Source of the DNA: Azadirachta indica
Lineage: Eukaryota > Streptophyta > Magnoliopsida > Sapindales > Meliaceae
Assembly (NCBI GenBank): GCA_022749755.1
Contig: CM040441.1
Coordinates: 10,603,475 to 10,667,474, forward strand
Direction: 5' to 3'
DNA length: 64,000 bases
In this document: positions 12,645-25,391 of the stretch, in pieces
Position numbering within the stretch: the first letter of the stretch is position 1
Layout: the number at the start of each line of letters is the position of its first letter
Program-made: the position numbers and the translations under genes
The notes under the pieces: generated by a model
The model's input: only the letters and a program-made list of their open reading frames with translations
Told to the model about the DNA's origin: nothing
Database searches by the model: none

Positions 12645-15600
12645 TTAACCCATCAGCTCAAAAGCTGATGGCACATCATGCAATGGGTGGCCCTTGAGAT
12701 TTCTTTCCATTATCTTTCGTGCAAGAGAAACTTGCTTGCCAACAACAAATATGAATGCTTTGCCTTTTCCTCCAGCACCTCTGGCAGTTCTTCCAACACG
12801 CCGCACATATTCACTAGGATCTCGTGGAAAATCAAACAGCACGACATGATCCACACCAGCAAAGTCAATTCCACGTGATGCTCTGCCACAAGTTTAAGAA
12901 GAAAGTAGTGTTATTATATCATGACTTCCAGCTATAGACCAATAATTAATTAGAAATTACATATAGGTGATCCGAGCATATCTCAGAACATAAATAGAAA
13001 TTATGTAAACCACAATACCTATCAGTGCAAACCAAAAACCGACATTCTTCTTTGGACCGTGGACTAGTGAACTCCTTCATATTTGCCAGCCTTGACTCTT
13101 GTTCAAGAGCAGCATGAAATGGTAGAATTCGCATATGAGTTCCTCTTCTATCAAAACGTTTCAAAATATTCTCAACTTTTCTGCACGTCTCAATCTGCAA
13201 ATTGCAAAGTCAAAACCATCAGCTGATAAAGAAATACTCTTTTAAGTTCTTATAATTGCAGGTCAACACTACCTTGTTACAGAAAATAATTGTCTTGGAA
13301 GCAGGAATTTCCTCAATCAGCTGCAGAAGAGCAGATTTCTTGTTGAGAAAAGCCGTTTCTGGAGTTTTATCTGTCTCATTATTGCCACTGCAATCTACAA
13401 GAAACTGCACATGCAATCTAATAGTTAATTTTTATTCATATTTATTAACTTCAGAATGTCTTCAACATATACGATATTTTAACTATCATGAAATTGCATT
13501 TGTTTGTGCATAATCCATTCCCTCAATTTTAACCAAACTGAATACTCATTTCCAATCTCTATTTTATATCCTGAAAGATTCCTCCTTTTCATACACAGAC
13601 AACCAAGAGGCAGTTATTCGAGCTGTGTTAAAGGATATGTGTCATCATGCAATTAATTGGTGGGAATATACTAAATGCTACCGAGTAAAACTCTAACCCC
13701 ATCCCCCATACCTTTTTCCATTAATCCCACAGGATGTGTAGGTTCAACTATGAATCTTAACATAAGAGCCCCTGGCCACAGGATGTGCAGGTTCAACTAT
13801 GAATCTTAATATAAGAGCCCCTGGCATCAGCCACTTGCATGCTATGGCTGATAGAAACAAAATTGTCCAGCTTCTTACTAAAATATTTATGTGTATAAAT
13901 AGAAAAAGGATAACAATGGAAACTAACCTCTTCAAGACCTGGGCTTATACGATGCATACCAGGTCCCATAACCACTTCACAATCAGGGAAAACTTCAACT
14001 ACCTTGTTATATACATCTATAGGTAAAGTGGCAGTCACAAATAGATACTGTGTGGTGACAGGAGAAGAATTGATCAGAGATTGCAGAGCTATTTCAAAAT
14101 CCTCATCGTTTAAGAGTATATCTACTTCATCCAGTATAGCACTACAACAAAATTTCATAGATATTAGTTCTACTAGAATATCTTGAAAATTGATGTGCCA
14201 TGTCAATGTACAAAAAAGGGAAATAAAAAACGAAAGTAAATAAAAGGGTCAAGAACACTATATAAAGAGTCACAACTGAATCAAATTTTGTCACTAAGCA
14301 TTGTTGTTTCAATGCAGTGGTCTGAAGTGAGGATCATGTTGCTACCTCCTTTATTTACCACAGAAATAAAGTACAAGAAAAAAAAGTAGCACAGACATAA
14401 ATAAAATGCCTATTACTCAAAATTCAAATCAAAGGCTGCTACAAGTTTTAAATTCTTATTTATGCTGAAACATAAGATAAATAGTGATGCAGTCTTCAAG
14501 GAAGCTTGGTTACCATCTAAGATTTTTTAACTGCAAGATTCCTTCTTTAATTAAGAACATGAAACGACCAGGTGTGCCAATTAAAACATCAACACCTTGT
14601 TGTAGGTTTTCTAGTTGAGTTCTCTGTCGAAAACCGCCCGTCACAACCATTGACCGGAATGGAACTCCAAATTTGGACATTGATCGGCAATTATTCAAAA
14701 CCTGCAAAATTAACACCACAATTAACCAATAACAGCACTGCTATGGAAAGGGATGTCAATAAGACCAAGATTTCAAATCCTGTTGGTGGTACACCACACA
14801 CTTATCCTTCTGCATCTCAGGATTTATATTCCATTAGTAAGCCAAAACACTTTTGCCAAAGATATTTCCCCCCTCTATGGGTAATAAGATGGGCGAAATC
14901 ATACAGGGAAAAAAAAATGAAACTGCAACGAAATGTTAGTATCAAAAAATAACAGACAATCATGGCCTAAACAAATTATAGGAATCTCAACCTTTAATAT
15001 TGATGTAAGGAATGGAGACTTAAGACATCTTAACCCAAAAAAGAAAAAAAAAAAAGAAAAAAGATGATTGTATGCATCAGGTATATGTACATTAAACTAT
15101 AGCCATTGTACCACAAACTCATCATCAACTGATCTCCTTGACTGTTTGTTCATTACATAACAAAGCCTTTGCCCCAATTCACCTTGGGATAGCTAGACAG
15201 CTTCTACTTTTACAAAGAAATTTTGCTCTTTATGAGGCAACTCTACCAATCATTATGCATATTGCCTTTTCAATTAACCATTATCCTACATCCCAGCAGT
15301 TCTTGAAACCTTGATTATGCCACTCCTATATTACTAAATTATGGGACATAATAAATTACTTACAATAAAAAGGAAAGAATATATGGCAGGTGATATTGAA
15401 AGTTTTCAAACAAATATTAAAGTTATTTACTTTCTCTCAGACCCAAAATTGTGAGCATCTTTTCTTTAATGGTTAAGTTTTCTGTCAGCATACAAAATTT
15501 TGGAGCTTCACAGGACTGATGGAATCTTAACAAGAGTTGGTTCTTTGCAGATAGGAAGTGGAATCACAATAAGTTCACAGGCACCAGGTAAGATTTTATG

Positions 15601-17469
15601 TTTTGGGCACAGCTTAATAAGGCCACACATAATAAGCCAGCTGTTGTCCGAGCAGCAATGAGCAAAGAAAGTAACAAGTAGATGAAATAGTTCAACAACT
15701 CACCTGAGAAGCCAACTCTGCAGTTGGTACCAAGATAACTGCTCGAGGACTTCTTGATGAGGATTTGCTAATTCCTTGGAGCTCTTCTTGACTAAGACGC
15801 TGAATCACAGGTAAAAGATATGCCAATGTCTTCCCGGATCCACTTTGATCAGCTAAAATACAGCTCTTTCCCTCAATAACAGGTGGAAATGCCATGGCCT
15901 GCAATCATCCAAAAAGTTTTGCAGGGACCTGAGTACTCCATAGAGCAGTATCAACATAGATTAGTTCTGCCTCATTGAGAAAAAAAATAAGAAACCCCTA
16001 ATTTTTGGGACACACTGGTCTTCAATTTGACCAAACATGAGCATCATAGTCCAATGTACTAGGACTAGCTATTAGATTCCCATTATAAATCATCAAGCAT
16101 GTTAAAGACCCAAACAAAGAAAAAAAAAAAAAACTATGCAGAAACTTAATTCAGATAAGTATATCTACTCTAATGCAAAGGAAGAATATGTAACAAAAGC
16201 ATTGCCACAAGCATGTCATGGTGGATACAAAATTTACTAAAAGCAATAGGAAAGAAAATACCATCAAATGCAGTGAAAATAAAAATGAAACAGAGCAAAC
16301 AAAGACAAAATGCTGGCCTCTGTTATCCAGAGATCAAAGAAGCAAATGTACAAAGAAAATCTTTTCTGCTCTCAGATAACACTATGTCCATGAATGGTAG
16401 GTAAGTTATCATGCCAACTAATTGCATTTACAGTTGGATCCTGTGGGTAAGCTAATTCTTGTGCACCATTTTCTATATCACTCGTTTTGGGATGGCTCTC
16501 AGGGCGTACTCTCATCAACCATCATACCTGAATCCGTGAAGGACGGATGAAACGTTGCCGTTTCAAGGATTCAATCATATGATCACTGCATCCTAATTCT
16601 TTAAAAGATCTTCGACTAAAAAAGTCTCTATCGGTGGACAATTTATGTCGTTGCTTCAAGTGGTCCATTGAATCAGATCGGAGGTTATGAACAGACACTC
16701 CTTTACCCCATCCTCTCAAGGAAACAGCAGAATTTGAAGGAGCTGAAACCCTACCTCCATCTCTATCGGTATCAGAGTTTTGAGGAGTATTGTCCATATG
16801 ATGGTCAGAAATATGCTTGTCCACAGGCACATTATCATTGTCCAGCTGTTCTCCTGTCCAAGTAATTTGTTTCATCTCTCTGAACTCCGGTGACCTTGCA
16901 GCTGCTGCATCTCTTTTCGCTTCTCTGGGGACGTTTTCCGTCTTCTTTACTATGAAATCACGTTTATTGACAAGACCTTTAACTCTCTGAGCTTTCAATC
17001 TAGAAAAGCTCGCAGTTAATTCCTTTTTGTTGGATGGAATTGGGGAATCTTTGCATTTAGCAACTATCAAGTAATAAGGAACGAACGAACGTTAGAGCTT
17101 TAGTTACACAGTACAATAACTCAGAGAAAAGTAAAAGAGAGATTGAGAACCTGCAGTGTCTTGAGAAGGATTCCAATTGGAAAAATGGAGAAGGTGGTCC
17201 GAGGGGATAGGAGATTGAAGAGGGTCATCGTCAGTTCCTCCCCATGCTATCAATTTCTCGCCAGTCTCCTCGTCGACAAGCTGATAAGCACCGGCAGTTT
17301 CCAAGGGAGTCCGACTATAACCACCTCTAACCAAAAATACTCCTCTGGGTCGCCGGGGCGGGAGGAGACATTTGCTAATCAATTTGCCGCTGTTTCTGTT
17401 TCTGTTCCTTCCCAACGGAGGAGATGTAAGAGGCAGGGAAAGAGAAAGAGTAGTAGCTTTTGCCAACAT
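12645..17469 (-). CDS. RH50: DEAD-box ATP-dependent RNA helicase 50, plastid-type, 8 exons
   Basis: Exons: 17469-17151, 17063-16528, 15898-15704, 14701-14514, 14141-13928, 13404-13273, 13194-13019, 12882-12645. All junctions are GT-AG and the frame holds for 665 residues. Residues 1-50 are a basic, hydroxylated presequence; 50-270 are poorly conserved and charged, with [19 protein letters not shown] typical of RH50. The core shows motif [10 protein letters not shown] (301-309), [21 protein letters not shown] (417-420) in place of DEAD, VTAT (448-451) in place of SAT, IIFCNK, CTDRASRGID (584-593) and RRVGRTARG (614-622). The tail [12 protein letters not shown] matches Arabidopsis RH50. The rice and Arabidopsis relatives are plastid proteins linked to 23S/4.5S rRNA maturation. 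The first Met of the transit-like exon was chosen as the start. Confidence 0.95.
13731..13828. repeat. 49-bp tandem duplication in RH50 intron 5
   Basis: AGGATGTGTAGGTTCAACTA begins a 49-bp block that is repeated once, with few mismatches, from 13780. It lies inside the intron between exons 5 and 6 and ends about 100 bp from the exon 5 donor at 13927. Confidence 0.85.
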
Positions 17470-18110
17470 TTCGTGGTATGTTTGTTTGTTCAGCGTTTGG
17501 TAGTGAATCTGAAGAAGAAGATGAGTTTACGACGGACACGCGTCCATTCGCCGAGCAATTGTGAGCCATATTTGCAGTAAACAACCGAAAATGCCCCTAT
17601 TTTATAACAAAAGTTCAAAAAATGTCCTTCTCCAAAAAATTAATTTAAAAATAATTTTTTTATACACGATCGAACTAAAATACTCTCCGTATCCAGCAAC
17701 ACTTTCAAATTATTATAATAACTCAAAAAATACTATAATTACTCAAAAGTATTAATTTTACGTTATTACAGTAATTCAAAAGTATTATTTTTATATTTTT
17801 ACTACACTTAAAAATATTACTTTCACATGATTATAACACTTAAAATATTACAATAACTCAAAAATGTTATAGTAATTAATAATTAGGTTTGATAATTTGG
17901 TATATTGAAAATACTTTTATCAAAAAACCTTAAATTAAATATTTTTAAATAAATTTTTTTAAGAAAGATATTTTTTAATTTTTATTATAAAATTAGGATA
18001 TTTTTTATTATTTTCCTACATGCATATAGAAAATATAACCTTTAATATTTCTTAGGTCATTTTTTCCTACTCTTATTATTATTTAAAAAAAAAAAGTTTA
18101 TATTATTTAC
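17470..18110. other. RH50 upstream region and AT-rich intergenic DNA
   Basis: The first 110 bp upstream of the RH50 start are GC-richer (GACGGACACGCGTCC near 17534), as expected of a 5' UTR or core promoter. The rest is AT-rich, with short phrases such as TAATAACTCAAAAATA repeated between 17700 and 17870. Confidence 0.5.
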
Positions 18111-18782
18111 AATCCATTTGGGATTATGGTAAAATAATTTTAAAAATAATTTTTAACTATCAAAAAAAATTTTAGGCATTTGGTAATTATTTTTAAAAAT
18201 TACTTTTATCGAAAATCTATTATTTGACAGTATATTTTGAGAAGCAGATCTATACCTACTTTTTTAGAATTTGATTTTAAAAAATTATTTTATTTACAAT
18301 TATAATTTCATTTATATTCCTAAATTATATAAACCCAAAATTATTCTTAACAAAATTTAAGTATTTAAACCTTTTTATTTTATTTATTTTCTTTCACATA
18401 AATTTTATTATTTCCTTTTCTTTCAAATAAACTTTATTCTTTCAAAATGCAGTTTTTTGCTTCAAACGCTGTTGCTCCACAATTATCATGAAGATTAATA
18501 TTTTATTACTTGTTGATTTATTTTAATAACTTTTTATTTGTTATAAATTATTATTATATGTATATATATATTAACAAATAATATTCAATATTATATATCT
18601 CTTTAAATCATTTACATCTTTAGAATATTTTAACAGCAAAATTTACCAAACACTTTTTAAATCCACAATACTTCTGAATATCAAAGTTACCAAACATTAA
18701 ATTAATTTTTTTTAAAAGTGATTATTTTTAAAGTACAATAAAATAAATTATTTTAGAATTCACAACAATTTCAAATTAGCCC
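18111..18782 (-). mobile_element. Internally deleted PIF/Harbinger derivative (MITE, ~670 bp)
   Basis: Read on the minus strand, its left arm (GGGCTAATTTGAAATTGTTG, body AATGTTTGGTAACTTTGATA) matches the left end of the element at 26066-30653. Its right arm (from about TCAACAAGTAATAAAATATT through ACTTAAATTTTGTTAAG and AGAAGCAGAT, to CAATCCATTTGGGATT) matches that element's right end at about 30220-30640. The ~4 kb of coding interior is missing, with the join near TTATTAAAATAAATCAACAA. A TTA flanks both ends (18108-18110 region and 18783-18785). It is therefore a direct deletion derivative of the nearby family member. Confidence 0.8.
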
Positions 18783-18785
18783 TTA

Positions 18786-19715
18786 TACATATTAGCATGT
18801 TTCTAGGAAAGAATAACAGCAGAATTCCTTGAATCGATTTTCGTTACCACAACCGAGAGCAAAATGCTCAAATGATTGGTTTTGATAAATAATATGGTTA
18901 ATCAACTTTGCAACTGTTTTGTTAACTCATTTTTCTTATATATTTTTTACATTATTTTTTTTGGGACTCTGATTATTACTTTAAAAAAAAAATTGGTTCT
19001 TATGTTACTTGTACACATTTGCATGTTCTAGAAAAGTATAAGATTAAAATTCCTGAAATCGATCGTTTCCACAACTACAAATAGAATGCTCAAATGATTG
19101 TTCGAGTGCCCTGAATGCAAACTAAGGGTATGGTGGTTTGGATAAATAATACAGTTAACTTTACAACTGCTTTGTTAACTTATTCTCCTTACATATTTTT
19201 TACATTATTTCTTTTTCGATACTTATTATTACTTTTTTAAAAAAAAAAAAAATTGATTCTTATACTACTTGTACAGATTTGCATGTTCAACGAAAGAATA
19301 AGATTAACATGCTTGGTGTCGATCTTTGTTGCCACAATGGCAAGTAGAATGCTGAAATGATTGCTCAAGTACCCTGAGCGCAAACTGAGGGTGTGGTGAT
19401 TTTGATAAATAATATAGTTAATTCACTTTACAATTATTTTGCTAACTAATTCTCCTTACATATTTCTTACATTATTTCTTTTCCGACTGCTATTATTACA
19501 TTTTAACCAAAAAAAGAATTGACCTGTATATTACTTATACACTTTAGCGTGTTCTACCGAAAAATAAGATTAAAATTACTCGAACCAATTCTTCATTGTC
19601 ACAAGTAGAATACTTAAATTGATTGCTCGAGTATCCTAAATGCAAATTAGAGGTGCACCAATCTTGATAAGTAATATGTTTAATTAACTTTGCCACTCCT
19701 TTGTTAAATCATTCT
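18786..19715. repeat. Four-copy tandem repeat, ~226-266 bp unit
   Basis: The landmark GCATGTTCTA and its variants recurs at about 18795, 19021, 19281 and 19547. Each copy contains AGATTAAAATTCCT-like text, CTCAAATGATTG, TTTGATAAATAATA, a TTTGTTAACTCATTCTC block and a poly-A run before the next GCATGTT. The first copy lacks about 35 bp around GAGTGCCCTGAATGCAAACT. No coding potential is seen. Confidence 0.85.
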
Positions 19716-20590
19716 CTTGGGCTGGCGTGTTTTGCGTTTTAATTTTGCACTTTCGCTTCAACAGAATTCATTACCAGATTCTCGACTCAAATGACACACC
19801 AACACCGAAGAGAAGGGGATAGCTTGAAATAAAAGGAAACCTTTTGCATCACTCATTTTCTGTTTTACGCATCCATTCCTTCGAGGGATTAATCATTTGC
19901 AATCCATTATTAACAGACTTAAAATTTCAACTGAAAGATGAAAGGAAAATAAGAAACCCGAACCCAGGAACTATCCTTTGCACAGAAACTAGCAACATTC
20001 AACCCAAAACAAACCCTGTTTCCACCAACTAATGTCACTCAAGGTTCCACTGACAGATTATGGATCCAGCGAAATGATGAAAAAAGAGTATATTATGGAT
20101 CCAGCGATAGAGCAATATTGTTGTATGGATTAATCATTTGCTTAGTTGTTACATACTTCCCGAGAATTGAGCCAATATATGTCATAATGTACCGATTTAC
20201 TAGGACATAGTTCAAAATAATCAGGTAACAATAGCAGGTAATTTACCTACCTGATAGTGATTACTTACTACGGTCAGAAACCGACCATATCACTGACCAG
20301 AGTTTCCCATACGCAACCTCCAAACCATATAACAAATGATAACAACAGAGATAAGTCAACCAAATTAGGAAACCAAAATGGTAGAATATGTAGTCCCTGC
20401 GAAAAACATAAGTCAATATGATAAGCGCCCACTGTGGTCAGTTGAGGATCCATACGGATGGACGAAACCAGAAACACAAGATTAACTTCACAGCACATTA
20501 TTTGCAGTCCTTACTCCAATCGTATCTGTTCTTTGATGGTTGGCAAGTCTCAATTATTGTACTAAGTCATGCAAAAATTCAGATTCATTG
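19716..20590. other. Intergenic, 3' side of RBL14
   Basis: Several short open frames exist on both strands without any recognisable domain. The right part probably includes the 3' UTR of the minus-strand gene ending at 20591. Confidence 0.5.
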
Positions 20591-22400
20591 TCAACTAAAT
20601 CTTTCAACCCTTCGACGGCGTATTTCTTCCAAGGGAAGAACACTAGAATCATGTGACTGTGGATCAGATGACAATTCACCGCCACTCCTACTTGTTCCAC
20701 ACATCTCACATATGCTTAACCAACCAGAATTATCATATGTACATGCTTCGCATCTCCATATAACAGGTGCTGTTCCCGTGCGTCTAGTGTGGCTCCCACC
20801 AACTGTTCCCCGACCATAAATCCTCTGCCGCCGAAACAGGTACCTTACAAACCTCAGAGGCCAGCTCAGTACACCAACGGTGCCTCTAATGATTGTACTC
20901 AGAGGTTCAGAACCTGAATGTCCACCCCTCAACTTCAAATATAGAAGCCCAGCAAGTATACCACCAAGGTGACCAAGAAATGAGACACCAGGAACAAACA
21001 TCTGAATGACAATCAACTCTGCCCAAGCAGCATATCGTGATGGTACTATCAGTCCATGGACATTAGTATAGTTTTCTGACTGAGAATTGAGAACAACTTT
21101 CATCCCAAAGAGGACGCCAGAAAACCCAACAGCATATTCAGAGTAATAAGTTCTGTCATAGTCTAAAAAGAGCAAAAGAGATTTGGCCAGCAACAATGTG
21201 ATACCCTGGGACATGCCAAGTAGTGCAACAACCATAGAAGCAAATTCAGTGCTTCCCATTGAAGTTTCCAATTGAACCCCCTTCCATAAAAGTGACATCA
21301 TGTTGTAAAACAAGTGAGATTCACTTGCATGATAGAATGCCGACAAGAAGAATCTTTTAAGGTCCTTGTACTGTCAACCATAGGCAACCACAGATTAAAA
21401 GGTGAAAGACATATAAACAATATGATCATATGCAAACACTAAAGGTAAGCACTTTGAGGATACATTAATCTATGTGTCTGTCAAAACATTCTTAAATAGT
21501 TCAATTCACTTGGTTATTGTCCTAATTTGATAAGCAGGAAAGATGTAAAGACACAAATACTAGATAATAATTCTTAGTCTTCATCATATGAATGCTCGAC
21601 AAATGATCCGTGGACTAAACATCTTTAGTTTTACTGGGTGGTCAATTTCTGAGTTACATAGGTTAACCTAATTTGATATAGGTAGGTTAACCTAATTTGA
21701 TATGCAGTCAAATAGTAACTCCCCTGCATCTTAGAAACATCAAAATAGATGTTGTTAAATACATCAACTACAAGCCACATTTATCATAAAAAGCTTGCCG
21801 ATGAATCGGATGATCGTATCATTGCAAATATTTGTGCCATATAAAATAAATCAAACAATGCAGAACATGGTTTGAATTAATAGTTTGTCAACTATAAGTT
21901 GCAGTGTCCAACGCCTATTTAAGTTCAGTCATTTAAAACCATTTTTTTTTTAATATTTAAAAGCTCATATAAGCATAGACATATTCAAACAATGAACTTC
22001 TTTGATTCGGTACCCTTTAGAAAGATAATTGAGAGTAAAACAAGAAAGTAAGTGCTTTGGAATTGTGTCCAGCCCAAATTTAAAGAGGGAAATTAGCAAG
22101 TATTAATAAGGATAGAGAGAATTGAACATAGAAATGAATAAATTTATAAAATAAAAAGAAAAATAACAGCTATACTTTATTGAAATTCACCTTAAGGATG
22201 AGATGGGCATTGAACCAGACTTGATCGATAGAAGGGAGAAGAGAATTGAGGAAGGCAGGTCTGAGATAGATGAGAGTGTTGGTGGCGAGAAGAGCGGCTG
22301 TGACGGGCGGTTTCCACGGCAGCCTATGATACTCGCTAAACGCGTGAAGAGCAAGCAGTGGCAACATTCCCCGGGATCCCCTTCTTCCTCCTCTGTCCAT
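20591..22400 (-). CDS. RBL14: Rhomboid-like protein 14 with RanBP2-type zinc finger, 2 exons
   Basis: Exons 22400-22191 and 21370-20591 join in phase 0 across a GT-AG intron to give 329 residues, close to the Arabidopsis RBL14 length. Landmarks: GMLPLLALHAFSEYHRLPWK at the N-terminus, HLFYNMMSLLWKG with the oxyanion Asn, GFSGVLFG with catalytic Ser at about 154, and FLGHLGGILAG with catalytic His at about 204. The rhomboid Ser-His pair is intact, so it should be an active intramembrane protease. After the membrane domain comes WRCEACTYDNSGWLSICEMC, a C-x2-C-x10-C-x2-C RanBP2-type finger (Cys 277, 280, 291, 294). The C-terminus LEEIRRRRVERFS is also typical. Family annotation is mitochondrial or other endomembrane; the sequence does not settle this. 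The first in-frame ATG that gives MDRGGRRGSRGM is the start. Confidence 0.95.
21652..21706. repeat. Short direct repeat with a GGTTAACC palindrome
   Basis: TAGGTTAACCTAATTTGATA occurs twice in tandem within the RBL14 intron, at about 21659 and 21684. Each copy has the palindrome GGTTAACC. Confidence 0.75.
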
Positions 22401-22879
22401 CTTCGCAGCGCTGAAACAAACAGATACCAAAGATAAACAACTCTCGATCGTTAAGGGAAATATATAAATGTAAAAATCTATATCACCACACGGCAAAGAA
22501 AGAATTCCAGATGCTTCTTTTCCCAGTTTCGGTTGCTTCTTGCGGGTCCCGCACTAGTTTTCCTTTTATTTTTTCTCTTCTCCAAAATAAACTGTAATAA
22601 AGAAAATGCAAATGTAGATAAAACCAATTTTTTTTTTTAAAAGGTAAAATAGTAAAGACCTTTATAAGTAGTCCCGTGTCAATCGTTTGATCCAGGAGAC
22701 TCACAGTGGCCGCTGCATTTCTTATCTTCTTCTTGCCTCAATTTGGTTCCTCAGTCTCTGATTCCCTAATTCGATTCCACACGACTTGATCACGCCATCG
22801 CCCAAGTATACAAGGTTTTGCTGATTCTGTATTGGATTGGATAAGCTTGATCAACATCAACATCCTCACCACTTGAATC
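22401..22879. promoter_or_regulatory. Divergent promoter region, RBL14 (-) and F-box/kelch (+)
   Basis: The two start codons face away from each other with only about 480 bp between them, including both 5' UTRs. The interval has GC-richer ends and an AT-rich middle (about 22600-22660). A shared bidirectional promoter is an inference from spacing alone. Confidence 0.55.
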
Positions 22880-25323
22880 ATGTAAGTCATCAATTAATTC
22901 CATTGTCTTGCCACCGTAACGATTCTATTGTTCTTCGATATGATGATCGGTCCGAATTTCTCCTTGTGGGGAAAAGTTACTACTTCTGAGGTTAGGTCTA
23001 TTTGATTTACGAATTGTGCTTGAATCTCTATTTATTCATGACTGTAAGCTTTTAACGTAAAAACACTAAGCTATGCATAATCTAGTTAATGCTATGATCT
23101 ACACAAAAATGCATTTTTTATATACAACGCCTATGAAGTATGCCGCACTATCATGGCACTATGTTCAAAATCTGGACTTTATTCTTATTTATTATTTTTT
23201 TAATTTATCTTTTCTAAATACGTAGTATGCGGTTGTTTTATTCTTTAGGGAATCTGGGGAGCAATCTCTTATTCCAGGGTTGCCAGATGATTTGGCTTTG
23301 AGGTGTTTGGCCAAGTTGTCCCATGGATACCATGGAGTACTTCAAACTGTCTCCAAGAGGTGGAGAAATGTGATTTGCAGCTCTGAGTATGTAAATTACA
23401 AAGCTAAACAAGGATGGACTGATAGCTGGTTGTTTGTCCTCACCGAACGCTGTAATAACCAGTGGATTGCCTATGATCCTGATGCTGATAGATGGCATCC
23501 ACTTCCAAAGATTGTGAGGGCCCATGATGACTGGCAACACTCTGGATTTTCATGTGTGTGTGTTTGTAATCACCTCCTCGTGATTGGAGGGTCCTATACA
23601 CCCCAGGATTCTGCACTTTCCCATCGAAAGCCAATAGTGACAAATGAAGTCTTGCAGTTTGATCCATTCACGAAAAAGTGGGCTACTGTCGCCAGCATGC
23701 GAACACCACGTTCTCACTTTGCATGCAGTGTTATTAACGGAAAAGTTTATGTTGCTGGGGGACGCAACTCATCATCTACCATGGGACTGGCTCTTGCTGA
23801 GGCTTATGATCCAGTAACTGACAAGTATGCCTCTACTTAATGGTTGTTTTGGGTTTCGGCTGCTCAGGCACTGTGGGTTTAGTATCTATTCTATGGGTTT
23901 CCATTCTTCTTCTAAGATAAATTAATTGAATAACAAAAGCCTTTGATGGAATTTGATGAAATGATTTAAACAATGATGCAGTGACTTGAGGAAATTTTCC
24001 AAATTCCTTGTGATATGCAGGGGCATCTAAACTCTGGAAATTTTGTTTCATTTATTTCAGTCATTTGCTTCAGCTACCAAATACAAACATTTTTGGTCTT
24101 TGTGGACAATTTCTATTGCTAATTTTTCAATTTCATAAATGTGGTTGAATATTTCAACTTGGCAATTGGCTAGTTGAATTTCAAAATTACCCTTGTGAAG
24201 TGTCTACTTCATGCCTTGCCTAAGGAGTTTCTTTTTATTTTTTAATCTCCAATCCTTCTACGTTTGACTGTTTTCAAATTCATCCTTTTTCTTCTTTTCG
24301 TCAAGTTGATTGGAATTATGTTATTAATGTAGAATCCAACCGTTCAATTGGTTTTCAGCCACTTCTTACAAGCCTTGGAGCACTGATACATTATAAATCA
24401 TCTATTTTGTACAAAAGAATTTTTGCTTGGCAGTGTAACTTCCAATGTCATTCTGGTTTTGCCTGTTTAATCTTGTGCAAGCACTTTCATATTGTTTTAC
24501 AGTTTTCTGCATCAGAGGTGATCATTTCTTTTGGACTGCTCATAGATCTTTTTATTAGTATTTTTAGGTATAGCAGTATGTTTATTATCTCAGCTGGCAT
24601 GCAAAATGGTGTTTGTTATAATGTTGTTTACAGCTCCAAGATCATCTTGTTTGATTGCTAACAATAATTAGATATCCTTGTTTAAATTTCTTTAGATTGT
24701 TTAGTTTAGAAGTATCTTTTTCTTACTTGTAACATAGCAAAAGTTGCAGATGGGAAGAATTGCCACCAATGCCCTACCCACAGATGGACTGTTCGGGCTT
24801 ATCATATAAAGACAAACTTCATGTCCTTGGTGACCAAGTAGGTTTGTTGGAGCAGAATACATCTGAAGTCTTTGATCCATCAAATGGCACATGGTGCACG
24901 GTGGACGATACCTGGCCTTTCTCAAGGACAATGCAATTTGCAGTTAAAGTGATGGAGGATGGTCGACTGTACACTGTTGTAGATTGGGGTGAGAGCTTGA
25001 TTAAAACTAGGGATAATGAAAAAGGAGAGTGGTACAACGTGGGTTCAGTTCCTTCAGTCATTCTTCCTTACCACTCCCGACCATTGGAGACATTTGGTTA
25101 TGGTTTTGCTGCCCTGAAAAATAAGTTATATGTTCTTGGAGGAACAGCTCTCAAGTGGGAATGGTTAGGAGGTGGAAGATACGACATTAGGAGGTTGAGT
25201 CTGGTGAGGTTTTGTGACCCTGCAGATAAGCCACTGAAATGGAAAGAAACGAGACCCATGTGCGGGTTGTCGTGTGGCTCCATCCTAGGATGTGCATCGA
25301 TGGAAGAAAGATTTCTTTCTTGA
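22880..25323 (+). CDS. F-box/kelch-repeat protein (At1g16250-type), 3 exons, split start codon
   Basis: The start codon is split by an intron: AT at 22880-22881 is followed by donor GTAAGT, and the next exon (after TTTAG) begins with G at 23249, giving ATG GAA TCT GGG. Coding exons are 22880-22881, 23249-23824 and 24750-25323, making 383 residues, the same length as Arabidopsis At1g16250. Residues 8-50 are the F-box (LIPGLPDDLALRCLAKLSHG, KRWRNVICS). Kelch-type repeats follow, with double-glycine turns (LLVIGGSY, VYVAGGRN, LYVLGGTA) and W/Y pairs (YDPDADRWHPLP, FDPFTKKW, YDPVTDKWEELPPMP). The F-box should bind SKP1 in an SCF ubiquitin ligase, with the kelch propeller choosing the substrate; the substrate is unknown. 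It is divergent from RBL14. Confidence 0.93.
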
Positions 25324-25391
25324 TGAAGGGAAAACTATATAGTGATGAACACAAATGAGCAAAGTCTTAATGTTTTCTTGAGTCGTTCTTA

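Noticed and set aside
17143..17580. 145-codon plus-strand open frame
   Set aside because: Antisense to exon 1 and the 5' region of RH50; no domain.
20418..20819. 133-codon plus-strand open frame
   Set aside because: Antisense to the zinc-finger end of RBL14; no homology of its own.
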